This document shows, one piece after another, positions 33,237 through 42,178 of a DNA stretch of 64,000 nt; position 1 is the first letter of the stretch; each line of letters starts with the position of its first letter. Origin of the DNA: Rhodophyticola sp. CCM32 (GTDB lineage Bacteria; Pseudomonadota; Alphaproteobacteria; Rhodobacterales; Rhodobacteraceae); assembly GCF_004751985.1 (NCBI RefSeq), contig NZ_CP038492.1:2418001-2482000 (forward strand), given 5' to 3'. Position numbers and translations under genes: made by a program. The notes beneath the pieces are model-generated. The model ran no database searches. It was not told where the DNA came from and saw only the letters and a list, made by a program, of their open reading frames with translations.

Positions 33237-34178
33237 CTAACCTGCGTCCTGCCGCCTGATCTTGATACGGCGGATGATTTCGGCATCACGCTGCATCCTG
33301 AACGTCCCGGGATCGCGTTGGGTCCAATCATAGAACCCGTGCCCCGATTCCATGCCCAGATGGCCCTGTTCATAAAGCTCCCCCACAGGCGTATCGCCCG
33401 GATCCATGACATTCGACAAATCTGCCCAGACGGCCTTTGCGGCGGCTGAATTGATCAGGTCCAGCCCGGCCAGATCAGCATGTTCAAAAGCCCCCATCGC
33501 GGGCAGACGCGAGGCATAGCCAACCTTCAGAATGGTGTCACATGCCTCTGCCGTGACCAGCCCCTGCCCCACAAGCGAGGCAAATTCACGTAACACCGCA
33601 TGCTGTATCCGGGCCCAAAGGAACCCGGGGATATCCGGGCACAGCACCGGGGTCTTTCCCGTATCGGTCAGAAGCCGGGTTACAAATTCGGTTACTCCGG
33701 CGGCAGTCTGTTGTCCCGGAACCACTTCAACCAGTTCCACAAGATGCGCAGGCTGCGCGTAATGGGCGACGCAAAACCGGTCAGGCCGGGCGAGAGAGGA
33801 CTGGATTTCAGTCGCGCTAAGCGCCGACGTGGTGGAAGACAGCACAGCATCTGATGCGGCATGGGTTTCTGCGGCGCCAAGCAGGCTTTGTTTCACGGCA
33901 ATGTCTTCTGCAACGGCTTCGATCACAAACCCTGCGTCGCAAACCGCCTCTTCCAGATCAGATGTCGCCTTGATCCGCGACAGGACCAACGGCCGGTTGC
34001 CCGGCTCTGCCAATCCCGCCTCGGCCAGGAAATCAAAGGCCGCGCCAACCCGGTCCATCGCATCGGGCAATGCCTCTGCCCGGCGGCCCCACAGACGAAT
34101 ATCAAAGCCGCCAAGCGCCAGAGACAGCGCAATCTGCGCCCCCATCGTGCCGGAGCCCAGCACCGCCGCCATTGGCAT
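33237..34178 (-). CDS. 3-hydroxyacyl-CoA dehydrogenase (carnitine-dehydrogenase-like)
   Basis: A 313-aa NAD-dependent dehydrogenase of the 3-hydroxyacyl-CoA dehydrogenase family. Seen: AAVLGSGTMGAQIALSLALGG (NAD loop), SSTTSALSATEIQ, AHYAQPAHLVELVEVVPG with the catalytic His-Glu pair, and CPDIPGFLWARIQHAVLRE at the start of the C-terminal helical domain. The short single-domain form also matches L-carnitine dehydrogenases. I chose the ATG at 34178, with AGG upstream and 4 bp after the preceding stop; an ATG at 34193 would overlap by 11 bp. It is the last gene of the acyl-CoA operon and would oxidise the hydroxyacyl product of the enoyl-CoA hydratase, or a hydroxy acid. Confidence 0.87.
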   Translation of the reverse strand: MPMAAVLGSGTMGAQIALSLALGGFDIRLWGRRAEALPDAMDRVGAAFDFLAEAGLAEPGNRPLVLSRIKATSDLEEAVCDAGFVIEAVAEDIAVKQSLLGAAETHAASDAVLSSTTSALSATEIQSSLARPDRFCVAHYAQPAHLVELVEVVPGQQTAAGVTEFVTRLLTDTGKTPVLCPDIPGFLWARIQHAVLREFASLVGQGLVTAEACDTILKVGYASRLPAMGAFEHADLAGLDLINSAAAKAVWADLSNVMDPGDTPVGELYEQGHLGMESGHGFYDWTQRDPGTFRMQRDAEIIRRIKIRRQDAG

Positions 34179-34182
34179 GCCG

Positions 34183-35136
34183 CTAACCTGCATGGACCCA
34201 GCCACCGCTCTCCTGGCGAATCCTGCCTGCGGCTTCAAACGCTTTCAGGCTTGCATCAATGCTGACCAGCGCGCGCCATTCGCGCACCTTTTCAAACTCG
34301 TCACAGACCAGATCGCGCAATTCGGCAAAACCGATCCCGGGTTTGGCCTTGATATTGCGCAACATGCTGTCTTCGATCCCGTCAACCCGGGCCCGGCAAT
34401 TGTCGATCAACTCAAACGTATCGGCGCCGGTGCGTGGCTCTTCATGGGCAAAGATCACGGTTTGCACATCCCGCTCGCGAATGAAGGCTTCGATCCGGTC
34501 GAAAGTGGCCCGCATCACGGCGGGGTCTTCATAAAGATACAACACCGGATTGAAGACCGGCAAAAGCGGGTCGGCGATCACCAAGGTCTGGGTGGAATGT
34601 TCAAAAAAGCCGATTTCAGACATCGAATGACCCAGACATTCGACCACTTCCAGCTTCACGCCCCCGCCCAGATCAATGATATCGCCATCGGCGACAAAAC
34701 TGTCCAGCGGGCCTTCGTTCGGGGCCATCCAGTCCAGATATTCCACGTTCAGATCAAAATCTTCACCTTCCGGGAAAGCATGTACAATCGTCTTGGCATT
34801 CAGCATGTTATCGGCCACGCGGTCGGCCCGGCCCTTATGTCCGATGATCGTGCAGCCGGTCTGTTCTTTCAGGGGGCCGTTATTGCCCACATGGTCCATA
34901 TGTTCATGGGTGATCAGCAACAGGTCGAGATCAGATTTGGCATATCCAAGTTCCTCGAACCCCTGTTCGAGCGAGGGATATCCGGCGTAAAGGCCACTGT
35001 CGATCAGGGCCAGTTTCTCGGCCCCTTTGACAAAGAAGACACGGGTCGCGGTCTTGCCCTCATGATCCCCCGGCAGCCCCATGCTGACGGTCGCAAACGG
35101 CCCGTTGCGGTAGCTGATAACACTCTTCTCGCTCAT
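34183..35136 (-). CDS. Metallo-beta-lactamase-fold hydrolase
   Basis: A 317-aa MBL-fold enzyme. Seen: the metal motif LLITHEHMDHVG (HxHxDH form), VVECLGHSMSEIGFF (third His), ADPLLP with the bridging Asp, and VIFAHEEP at the C-terminal His position. Start ATG at 35136 has AGGAAGC upstream; the open frame to 35235 only shadows the hydratase gene. Between an enoyl-CoA hydratase and a hydroxyacyl-CoA dehydrogenase, it may be a CoA thioesterase or lactonase of the pathway. Glyoxalase-II-like thiol ester hydrolysis is a common activity of this fold. Confidence 0.85.
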   Translation of the reverse strand: MSEKSVISYRNGPFATVSMGLPGDHEGKTATRVFFVKGAEKLALIDSGLYAGYPSLEQGFEELGYAKSDLDLLLITHEHMDHVGNNGPLKEQTGCTIIGHKGRADRVADNMLNAKTIVHAFPEGEDFDLNVEYLDWMAPNEGPLDSFVADGDIIDLGGGVKLEVVECLGHSMSEIGFFEHSTQTLVIADPLLPVFNPVLYLYEDPAVMRATFDRIEAFIRERDVQTVIFAHEEPRTGADTFELIDNCRARVDGIEDSMLRNIKAKPGIGFAELRDLVCDEFEKVREWRALVSIDASLKAFEAAGRIRQESGGWVHAG

Positions 35137-35143
35137 TGCTTCC

Positions 35144-35935
35144 TCATGTTCCCGACCAGACCGGGTCTCTTTTTCCCACGAATGCGTCGATGCCTTCCTT
35201 GGCATCATCGGTGGCATAAAGCGCGCCAAGAACACGCTGTTCGAATGTCAGCCCGGCGCTTAGCGGCATCTCGACCCCGTCATCTATAACCCGCTTGCCC
35301 TCGCTGAGCGCCACAGGCGCCTGTGCGACCAGCATTTCCGCCATGTCACGCGCCCGTGGCAGCAGCGCATCAGCCTCCAGCACCTCAAGGGCAGCACCAT
35401 AGTCCACAGCCTCCGATGCGGTGATGAACCGGCCCGACAGCAGGATTTCCTTGGCCCGCATCCTGCCCACCAGTTTGGGCAGGCGCTGTGTGCCGCCGCC
35501 ACCGGGCAGCAGCCCCAGCTTGATCTCGGGCAGGCCCAGTTTTGCGCATTCTGCTACAAGAATGAAATCGCAGCACAGTGCCAGTTCGAACCCACCCCCA
35601 AGCGCATAGCCATTCACCGCGCAGATGGTGATTTGCGGCAGGACGGCAATGGCATCAAAGGTCTGCCGCGACCGGCGCTGAAACGCGTCGAACACGGCCT
35701 GGGAGGCGCCATGATAGCCGGTGATATCGGCCCCGGCGACAAACCCCTTGCCCGTGCCCGTCAGGATCAGCGCGCGGCACTCCGTATCGGCGGAAAGTTC
35801 CGTGATATAGGCACCAAGCGCCTCCATAATCTCGAAATTGAGCGCACCCAGCGCCTCTTCACGGTCCACGCGCAATTCATGGATCGCCCCTTTGCGGGTC
35901 AGCACAAGATTGGGGTGAAGGCGCGTCTCGCTCAT
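35144..35935 (-). CDS. Enoyl-CoA hydratase/isomerase family protein
   Basis: A 263-aa crotonase-fold protein. Seen: ALILTGTGKGFVAGADI (first oxyanion-hole region), AVNGYALGGGFELALCCD (second oxyanion glycines), and PEIKLGLLPGGGGTQRLPKLVG, the family signature with the catalytic Glu. Length is normal. Its start overlaps the CoA-transferase stop as ATGA, and the MBL gene follows 7 bp after. It would add water to a CoA-activated unsaturated acid. Substrate is unknown; carnitine/crotonobetaine or an aromatic-side-chain acid would fit CaiB plus hydratase plus dehydrogenase. Confidence 0.93.
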   Translation of the reverse strand: MSETRLHPNLVLTRKGAIHELRVDREEALGALNFEIMEALGAYITELSADTECRALILTGTGKGFVAGADITGYHGASQAVFDAFQRRSRQTFDAIAVLPQITICAVNGYALGGGFELALCCDFILVAECAKLGLPEIKLGLLPGGGGTQRLPKLVGRMRAKEILLSGRFITASEAVDYGAALEVLEADALLPRARDMAEMLVAQAPVALSEGKRVIDDGVEMPLSAGLTFEQRVLGALYATDDAKEGIDAFVGKRDPVWSGT

Positions 35936-37125
35936 CCAATCGCGCCTTTCTCTTTCAGCGCGCTACAGCGTGCACCCCCGATCAGTTCCTGCAAAACCTC
36001 ATCGGTATGCTGCCCCACAAGCGGTGCCGGGTCCTTGCGTGTGGCGGGCGTGCCGGTCAGGGTGATCGGGCAGGCAATCGCCTTCACCACCCCTGCCTCG
36101 GGATGATCCAGATCGACCAGCAGGTCAGACCCGGTTTCCACCAGTTCATCCATCGCTTCCCGGCTGTCGCGTACCGGCGCGCACCAGACATCCGCTGATT
36201 GCAGCAGTTTCAACAATGCCGCCGTGGTCATTTTTGCGCTATGGCCATCAATCCGCAGTTTCAGCACATCGCGGTCGCGAAACCCGTGCATCCCGGCAAT
36301 GCCGGGATCGTCCAGCAAAATGGCCAGCTTGTCCAACGGACACATCGCAATCGCGACATAGCCATCAGATGTCGGGTGCGGGCCATAAGGCGCATCATTC
36401 CAGGGCGTTGCAACACCGGCGCTGGAGCGTTCCAACGTCAGATCCTGATTGAGAACCGCGAAGTTTTCCTGCGCCATCAGGTTCAGGGTTGCTGAATAAA
36501 GGTCAACCTCCACCCGCTGCCCAAGCCCGTGCCGGGCGCGGGCCAGAAGGGCCGCCAGAATGCCGGAAACCATCGCCTGGCTGGCCGCGAAATCGGCAAT
36601 CGGCGTGCCACAGGCCGTGGGCTGATCCGTGGCCCGCCCGGTATTATACATCACACCGGACATGGCCTGGATCAGCAAATCCTGCCCCGGCCAGTTCTGC
36701 TTGGCCAGTTCCGAGTTTTGGCCCCAGCCCGACCCGCTGGCATAGATGATATCGGGTTTGACGGCTTTGAAATCCTCATATCCAAGGCCAAGCCGGTCCA
36801 TCACGCCGGCCCGGAAATTCTCGGTCACCACGTCAAAATCCTTGACGATCTCCAGCAGAAGCGCACGCCCATCGGGATGTTTCAGATCAACCGCGACAGA
36901 GCGTTTGTTGCGATTGAAAGAATGGAAGGCCGCGGAATCCCTGCCGACAAATTCACCAAGCATCGGCATCTTGCGCATCCATTCGCCAACGCCCGGGCGT
37001 TCAACCTTCACCACATCGGCGCCCAGATCGGCCAGAGTCTGCGTGCATAGCGGGCCCAGCATCATCTGGGTGAAATCCAGCACGCGCACACCATCAAGCG
37101 CATCCGGCGTCATTGCAGCAGTCAT
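35932..37125 (-). CDS. CaiB/BaiF family CoA-transferase
   Basis: A 397-aa family III CoA-transferase. Seen: GVRVLDFTQMMLGPLCTQTL, ADLGADVVKVE near the N-terminus, HSFNRNKRSVAVDLKHPDGR, and PTACGTPIADFAASQAMVSG, which places the catalytic Asp of the family. It moves CoA between acyl groups to activate the substrate. Start ATG at 37125 follows GAAGGGC. It is the first gene of the operon 37125-33237 and is divergent from the LacI regulator with a perfect operator in between, so it is likely repressed until its substrate appears. Confidence 0.93.
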   Translation of the reverse strand: MTAAMTPDALDGVRVLDFTQMMLGPLCTQTLADLGADVVKVERPGVGEWMRKMPMLGEFVGRDSAAFHSFNRNKRSVAVDLKHPDGRALLLEIVKDFDVVTENFRAGVMDRLGLGYEDFKAVKPDIIYASGSGWGQNSELAKQNWPGQDLLIQAMSGVMYNTGRATDQPTACGTPIADFAASQAMVSGILAALLARARHGLGQRVEVDLYSATLNLMAQENFAVLNQDLTLERSSAGVATPWNDAPYGPHPTSDGYVAIAMCPLDKLAILLDDPGIAGMHGFRDRDVLKLRIDGHSAKMTTAALLKLLQSADVWCAPVRDSREAMDELVETGSDLLVDLDHPEAGVVKAIACPITLTGTPATRKDPAPLVGQHTDEVLQELIGGARCSALKEKGAIG

Positions 37126-37191
37126 GAGGTTGCCCTTCTCTTCTTCCCGCATCCGCCCGCGAATCGTGGAAATACGCCCAAATCTCTATTA

Positions 37192-37209
37192 TGGTAAATC
37201 GATTTACCA
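37192..37209. promoter_or_regulatory. LacI-family operator (perfect 18-bp palindrome)
   Basis: The sequence TGGTAAATCGATTTACCA is a perfect palindrome with central CG, the form LacI/GalR regulators bind. A half-site GATTTACCA follows at 37223-37231. It lies between the divergent CoA-transferase and LacI genes, so the LacI protein likely controls both. Confidence 0.85.
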
Positions 37210-37289
37210 ACTCAGGCAACATGATTTACCATCCAGTTGCACCCGCCCGACAGATGGCTATTCTTCCTCTCCGAACAGGGGGCGTTTTC

Positions 37290-38303
37290 ATGAGCAGCAA
37301 CGCAGACATCGCCCGTGCCGCCGGGGTTTCACCGGCAATCGTCAGCCGCATCGTAAACGGCGACAAAACCCTGCGTGTGAGCAAGGAAACACGTGAACGG
37401 GTGCTGCGGCTGATTGAGGAAATGGATTATGCGCCGAATGTGGCGGCCCGGAACCTCAAATCGGCCAAAACGGGTGTGATCGCCCTTGTTGTCCATGATC
37501 TGACAAATTCGATCTATGCCGAAATCATCGCCGGGGCGCATCAGGCAGCCATGGGGTTCGGCAAGACCATTCTGGTGGGAGAGGCAAATTCGGATGCTTT
37601 TGGCAGGTCGCATCTGGAAACGCTGGTGGCAGGCCGCGGGGTCGATGGGCTGATCCTGCAAGGCGCTGATACAAGGCTTGACAAGACTCTGGCGCGCGCC
37701 GCGCGCAACAATGTGCCGACCGTGTTCCTGCAATCCGGCGACCCGGACAAGGCAATGATCATCCATCTTGATGATGTGGAGGCCGGGCGTATGGCCACCA
37801 CCCATCTGACGGATCTGGGTCATCGCAGGATCGGCTTTATCGGGGTGGATGACAGGCTTCAGTTCTCAAAGGGCCGCAAGACCGGATGGGAACAGGGCCT
37901 GCGCGCAGCGGGCATCGCCCCCGATACCGGATGGGACACAATTGGTGGCAATCAGTTCGATGAGGGGGCCGAGGCAATCTCTCGCCTGCTTGGCAAAACA
38001 CCCGATCTGAGCGCGGTTGTGGTCTCAAGCTTTGTGGGTGCGATCGGGGTGCTGGCAAAGCTTCAGGATAGCGGAAAGACCGTGCCGCATGATTTTTCCG
38101 TCATCGCCATCCACGACACGCCGCTGGCCGATTACCTGCGCCCCGCATTGACCGTGATCCGCATGCCCCTGCGCGCCTTGGGTATCCGCGCGGTAGAGGA
38201 GATCTGCGCCGCCACCCCGGCCAGATCGGGCATGGTGGTGGTTGATCAGATTGCGCCGCAGATCATCCTCAGATCCAGCACAGCCGCACCAAAAGCGCGA
38301 TAA
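37290..38303 (+). CDS. LacI-family transcriptional regulator
   Basis: A 337-aa LacI/GalR regulator. N-terminal helix-turn-helix (NADIARAAGVSPAIVSRIVN, with hinge region MDYAPNVAARNL) followed by a periplasmic-binding-like effector domain (KTGVIALVVHDLTNSIYAEI, DLGHRRIGFIGVDDR). The ATG at 37290 is used since the HTH begins a few residues later; longer in-frame starts run through the operator and are rejected. Divergent from the acyl-CoA operon. Ligand unknown. Confidence 0.92.
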   Translation: MSSNADIARAAGVSPAIVSRIVNGDKTLRVSKETRERVLRLIEEMDYAPNVAARNLKSAKTGVIALVVHDLTNSIYAEIIAGAHQAAMGFGKTILVGEANSDAFGRSHLETLVAGRGVDGLILQGADTRLDKTLARAARNNVPTVFLQSGDPDKAMIIHLDDVEAGRMATTHLTDLGHRRIGFIGVDDRLQFSKGRKTGWEQGLRAAGIAPDTGWDTIGGNQFDEGAEAISRLLGKTPDLSAVVVSSFVGAIGVLAKLQDSGKTVPHDFSVIAIHDTPLADYLRPALTVIRMPLRALGIRAVEEICAATPARSGMVVVDQIAPQIILRSSTAAPKAR

Positions 38304-38443
38304 AGCATCGGCACAGAATTCTGCAACCTGCCCGCATGACAGCGGAGGGCATTCCCCGAACTAAGGGGTCATGCGGGCGAGGTGCCAGAACGGTGACCGG
38401 TCCTGCGGCGCGCGCCTTGCCAAAACGCGCGCGGTCTTGGGTG

Positions 38444-39853
38444 TCAGGAAAGCCGCGCTTTCGCCGCCGGGGCGATGGCCACCAGCACCCGGTCAATCAG
38501 AAACACCGTGACAAGCGTCAGCCCGGCAAGCGGGAAAACAATCGCCAGAACCAGCCCGACCATCATCGCGCCACGCCATAACGGTATGTTCCTTGGCAAA
38601 GGCGGCGCAACAATCCGCCATGCCCCGGCGGGGCGCCGCATCCACCACATCACGATTCCGCTGACACAAAGAAACACAACCGACAGGCAGAACACCGTGT
38701 TCAGCACCAGGTTCCACAATCCCATATCGCCTTCGTGAAACGCGATGCCGACCGCCATGCCTTTGCCGTATATCGAGTAATCGGCAAATCGCACATCCGC
38801 CAGGATACGCCCGGTATACTGATCAATGTGAACGGTCCGGTCCGAGGTCGGGTCAGAGCTGTCATTGCTCATCGAATCCCGGGCAATCGTCCAGACGCCT
38901 GTCTCGTCACGGGGCATGTCCAGCTGGAACCGATGATCGAAACCAATGCTGCGCGCAAAGGCAACCACGCTGTCAATGGTGACCGGCATGCCCGGGGCAA
39001 GCCCCTCAACACCCGCCTGCGAACCCGAGGCAGGCATCGGTGTCTGCTCCAGTGCCCAGGGCACTTCCAGCGCATCCCCGTGGTTCATATCCGCATGGGT
39101 CAGATCTGACAGGGGTGCGCCCCATTTCTCTGCCGGAAATGTGCTCCAGGCCTGCACGAATTTGCCACCCCAGACACCGGCCCATGACAGGCCAGACACC
39201 AGAAAGACCGCCAGCAAAAGCGCGCTCCAGACACCGATTGTGGCATGCATTGATTTCCACCACCGGCGGCCCCTGGCACGCAGTTGCGGCACCAGTGCCT
39301 GCGACAACCGGGTGCCCCGCGGCCACCAGAGGTATAGCCCCGTGGCGATCAGAACCATCCCAAGCGAGGCCGCAATCTCGATCAGAAAATCGCCCGTGCT
39401 GCCAAGCAGAAGCTCACCATGAATATCCGCAACAAAATCATACAGCGCATCCCGCCGTGGGGCGACAGACAGGACATCGCCGCGATACGGGTCCACCGCC
39501 ACCATCAACGCCTGATCGGCCACATCCATACGGAACACCGCCGCCAGATCATCAGAGCGTGGCGCCATATAACGCACCAGCACTCCATCCGGGACGGCCT
39601 GTTGCGCAGCCTCGGCCTGCGCCGAAACCGCAAGTGTGGTATCCAGTGGTATCACAGTGATCTTCTCACCATCGCGGCCGACGATAACCGCCGCGTAAAG
39701 CATGATAAGCCCTGTCACCGCGAGCATGATCAGAAACGGGACGACATACAGCCCGGCGTAGAAATGCCATCGCCATGCGGTTGAATAGAATCTGGCGCGC
39801 GCGCCAGTGGTTGCCGGCCCCGTATCGGGGCGGATTTGATCGGTCAAAGCCAT
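38444..39853 (-). CDS. PepSY-associated transmembrane protein
   Basis: A 469-aa inner-membrane protein of the PepSY-TM family, often tied to siderophore/ferric uptake or ferric reduction. Seen: helix 1 (WRWHFYAGLYVVPFLIML, with His), a PepSY-like periplasmic domain, helices 2-3 with a GLYLWWPRG end and KSMHATIGVWSALLL (conserved His), and a C-terminal helix pair with VSGIVMWWMRRP. The conserved His residues may bind haem. It is downstream of a small membrane-associated protein gene and probably co-transcribed with it. No regulator is seen nearby. Confidence 0.87.
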   Translation of the reverse strand: MALTDQIRPDTGPATTGARARFYSTAWRWHFYAGLYVVPFLIMLAVTGLIMLYAAVIVGRDGEKITVIPLDTTLAVSAQAEAAQQAVPDGVLVRYMAPRSDDLAAVFRMDVADQALMVAVDPYRGDVLSVAPRRDALYDFVADIHGELLLGSTGDFLIEIAASLGMVLIATGLYLWWPRGTRLSQALVPQLRARGRRWWKSMHATIGVWSALLLAVFLVSGLSWAGVWGGKFVQAWSTFPAEKWGAPLSDLTHADMNHGDALEVPWALEQTPMPASGSQAGVEGLAPGMPVTIDSVVAFARSIGFDHRFQLDMPRDETGVWTIARDSMSNDSSDPTSDRTVHIDQYTGRILADVRFADYSIYGKGMAVGIAFHEGDMGLWNLVLNTVFCLSVVFLCVSGIVMWWMRRPAGAWRIVAPPLPRNIPLWRGAMMVGLVLAIVFPLAGLTLVTVFLIDRVLVAIAPAAKARLS

Positions 39854-39889
39854 TATAGGTCCTCTGATTTACATATTGTCTGTGAAAAA

Positions 39890-40279
39890 TCAGAGGTGCT
39901 GCGGCGGCCCCCGTACAGGCGGCCCTGGCCGCACGCCAAAATAAGGGACCGTGACATCCGGTTGCCACAGGGCAAGCCGGGAAAATTCTGTCTTCCGGAA
40001 AACCGCATTGTCATCTGCGGCCATGTCAATTGACTGCGCATGGGCGGCCCATGCGCATCTGCTGTCTTCCGCCTCGACAGGCTCACCATCAGGCCCAAGG
40101 ACGATGGTCGCCGTGTCGCCACCCGAACAGATGACAATGACCATCCCGCCCTCGGTGCGCACAGGCATCAGGCCGGGCGCGACAAGACTGCTGAGAATGA
40201 AAGGCAGAACAAACAGCCAGGACATCAAGATTAAGCCCCTTGCCCTGCGAACAGGTGATATGGCGCGAGCTTGGCTCAT
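39890..40279 (-). CDS. Small DUF2946-like membrane-associated protein
   Basis: A 129-aa protein with one N-terminal hydrophobic segment (SWLFVLPFILSSLVAPGLMP) and a periplasmic tail with VIVICSGGDTATIVLGPDG and CAWAAHAQS, as in DUF2946-type proteins. The position 36 bp upstream of the PepSY gene supports a common role in metal or haem handling. ATG at 40279 is chosen as the simplest start near the helix; the frame is open further to 40342. No catalytic residues are evident. Confidence 0.65.
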   Translation of the reverse strand: MSQARAISPVRRARGLILMSWLFVLPFILSSLVAPGLMPVRTEGGMVIVICSGGDTATIVLGPDGEPVEAEDSRCAWAAHAQSIDMAADDNAVFRKTEFSRLALWQPDVTVPYFGVRPGPPVRGPPQHL

Positions 40280-40407
40280 CCGAGGCCTGTCTCGACTTTC
40301 TTGATTTGCCACATCACTTCGGGGTTCCCGGAACAGGTGCATCTGACCCTACAGACAGGGTTCCACGTATCAAGGTCAATCCCCGGCGGGTCCGAAATGC
40401 GGGAGGA

Positions 40408-41418
40408 TCAATCATCCGCAACGATACCGCTGATAAGGTTTTCGCCCGATAACCGCTCAGGCAGGGATCGGATATCCGCCGGATGCACCCCTTTGGCAAG
40501 GCCAAGCAACCCTGCGGCCATGCGGCGTGCGGCCTCCTGCGCCTGGGCCATTGTCACCGCGCGAAACCGCACGGTCCCGCCGGGCAAGGTCTGCGCCAGA
40601 CGGCCAAGATCAGCAGAGATTACGGTGGCGATCTTGGGATATCCGCCCGTGGTCTGGGCATCCCGCATCAGCACAATCGGCTGCCCGTCGCCGGGCACCT
40701 GAACGCTGCCCGGCACCACCCCGTCGGAGACGATGTTATGCCCGCCAGGATGGCAAAGCGATGCCCCCGACAGGCGTTGACCCATGCGATCCGATTGCGG
40801 GCTGACCGTGTAAGGGGATGACAGAAACCTGTTCAGCGCGCCCTGTTCAAATTCACCGTCCTGAGGCCCCGGCACCACACGAAACGGGCCGCCCTTGCCA
40901 TTGATACCCCCCAGCGCCGTCGCATCCCCTGCCAGTTCCGGTTCATTGGAGTCAGAGGCGGAACATGTCAGGATATCCCCCGCCGTCAGCGCGACGCCTC
41001 CGATGCCGGAGCGTATATGCGCCGAACGGCTGCCCATCGCCAAAGGCGAGGTAAGGCCGCCCCGGATCGCAAGATAGCCATAAACCCCGCCCCGGATCGG
41101 CGACACCTCAAGCACCGCCCCCGCCGGTGCATAGGCGGAATGGTGGGTCAGCACCTTCTGCCCGTCGATGCAGAGGGACAGCCCCGGCCCGGCCACCGCC
41201 ACAAGCACACCCGCCTCCCCGACACGAAACCGCCCGCCGATCAGGGTGAATTCAATCGCGGCTGCAAAGGGTCCGTTGCCAACCAGAAGATTGGCGGCAG
41301 CCAAGGCTGATCTGTCCATCGCACCTGCTGTCGGCACGCCATAGCGGCGGTGACCAAGCCGCCCGGCATCCTGCACGCTTGTGCCGGGCCCGCAGTCCAG
41401 AACGGTCAGATCGGTCAC
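40408..41418 (-). CDS. pxpC: 5-oxoprolinase subunit C / biotin-dependent carboxyltransferase-like (KipA)
   Basis: A 336-aa protein of the KipA/PxpC family, which with PxpA and PxpB hydrolyses 5-oxoproline to glutamate using ATP. Seen: VLDCGPGTSVQDAGRLGHRR, GVPTAGAMDRSALAAANLLVGN, IEFTLIGG, and RDAQTTGGYPKIATV near the C-terminus, all signature stretches. GTG start at 41418 overlaps the pxpB stop as GTGA. PxpA is not next to it but at 60684 with the same regulator-binding palindrome. Alternatively it acts with PxpB on another lactam or amide. Confidence 0.93.
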   Translation of the reverse strand: MTDLTVLDCGPGTSVQDAGRLGHRRYGVPTAGAMDRSALAAANLLVGNGPFAAAIEFTLIGGRFRVGEAGVLVAVAGPGLSLCIDGQKVLTHHSAYAPAGAVLEVSPIRGGVYGYLAIRGGLTSPLAMGSRSAHIRSGIGGVALTAGDILTCSASDSNEPELAGDATALGGINGKGGPFRVVPGPQDGEFEQGALNRFLSSPYTVSPQSDRMGQRLSGASLCHPGGHNIVSDGVVPGSVQVPGDGQPIVLMRDAQTTGGYPKIATVISADLGRLAQTLPGGTVRFRAVTMAQAQEAARRMAAGLLGLAKGVHPADIRSLPERLSGENLISGIVADD

Positions 41419-42167
41419 CGGGTCATCTCCGTGATCACCAATTGGCCTTTTGCCGCCGCCGCATCCAGCCTGTCCCATTCGCCGGCATCAATCGGGGCAA
41501 AGGAAATGCGGTCCCCCGGGGCGAACAGGGCCTGCGGCTTGCGGTCCTGAACAAAAGGCCGCGCCGGGGTCCGGCCCAGCATATGCCACCCGCTTGGCCC
41601 TGAGACGCTGCCGATCGCAGTCTGTGCACCGCCGATCGAGATTGAGGATGCGGCCACCTGCAGGCGCGGCTCCTCCCGCCTTGGGATCGCAAGCCGGGGA
41701 TCAAGACCGCTGAGATATGAGAAGCCGGGCAGAAACCCGATCATCGCAATCGTATATGAGCCAGCGGAATGCCGCGTGACCAGTTCTGCCGGGGTCAGCC
41801 CGCAGGCCTTGGCCGCAGCTTCAAGATCCGGCCCAAAACTGCCGCCATAGACAACCGGCACCTGCCAGCTGTGCCCGGGCCTCGCGGTGACAGCCACGGG
41901 CCGGGCGGCCAGCGCCTGCAATGTCTGTTGCAATCCCTCCATATCCACCGTCACCGGGTCGATATGAACCGTAAGGGAGCGATAGGTGGGCACGGTTTCG
42001 ACAATGCCGGGTATGAACATCCCAGTAATCGCGGCTTCCAGCGCCAGAACGCGGGCATTGGACAGCGGGTCAATCTCTGTGCCGAATTCGACTGTGAGCG
42101 CTGTATCCCCCATCGCCAGGAGTTTTGCGGTCTTATACGCGGCTTTTGTCTGCGTATCCGTCTCCAT
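41415..42167 (-). CDS. pxpB: 5-oxoprolinase subunit B (KipI)
   Basis: A 250-aa KipI/PxpB protein, the partner of PxpC. Seen: MGDTALTVEFG near the start, YRSLTVHIDP, IGFLPGFSYLSGLDPRLAIPRR (the KipI signature), and GGAQTAIGSVSGPSGWHMLGRTP. The ATG at 42167 lies 11 bp after the preceding dehydrogenase stop (42179); the open frame to 42197 would overlap it. It overlaps pxpC by 4 bp. Member of the operon 45053-40408. Confidence 0.93.
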   Translation of the reverse strand: METDTQTKAAYKTAKLLAMGDTALTVEFGTEIDPLSNARVLALEAAITGMFIPGIVETVPTYRSLTVHIDPVTVDMEGLQQTLQALAARPVAVTARPGHSWQVPVVYGGSFGPDLEAAAKACGLTPAELVTRHSAGSYTIAMIGFLPGFSYLSGLDPRLAIPRREEPRLQVAASSISIGGAQTAIGSVSGPSGWHMLGRTPARPFVQDRKPQALFAPGDRISFAPIDAGEWDRLDAAAAKGQLVITEMTR

Positions 42168-42178
42168 AGGCACATCCC

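Noticed and set aside
40408..42167. Urea carboxylase or allophanate hydrolase in place of PxpBC.
   Set aside because: No biotin carboxylase or biotin-carrier domain is encoded; the two genes match KipI and KipA alone, and a LamB gene exists in the window.
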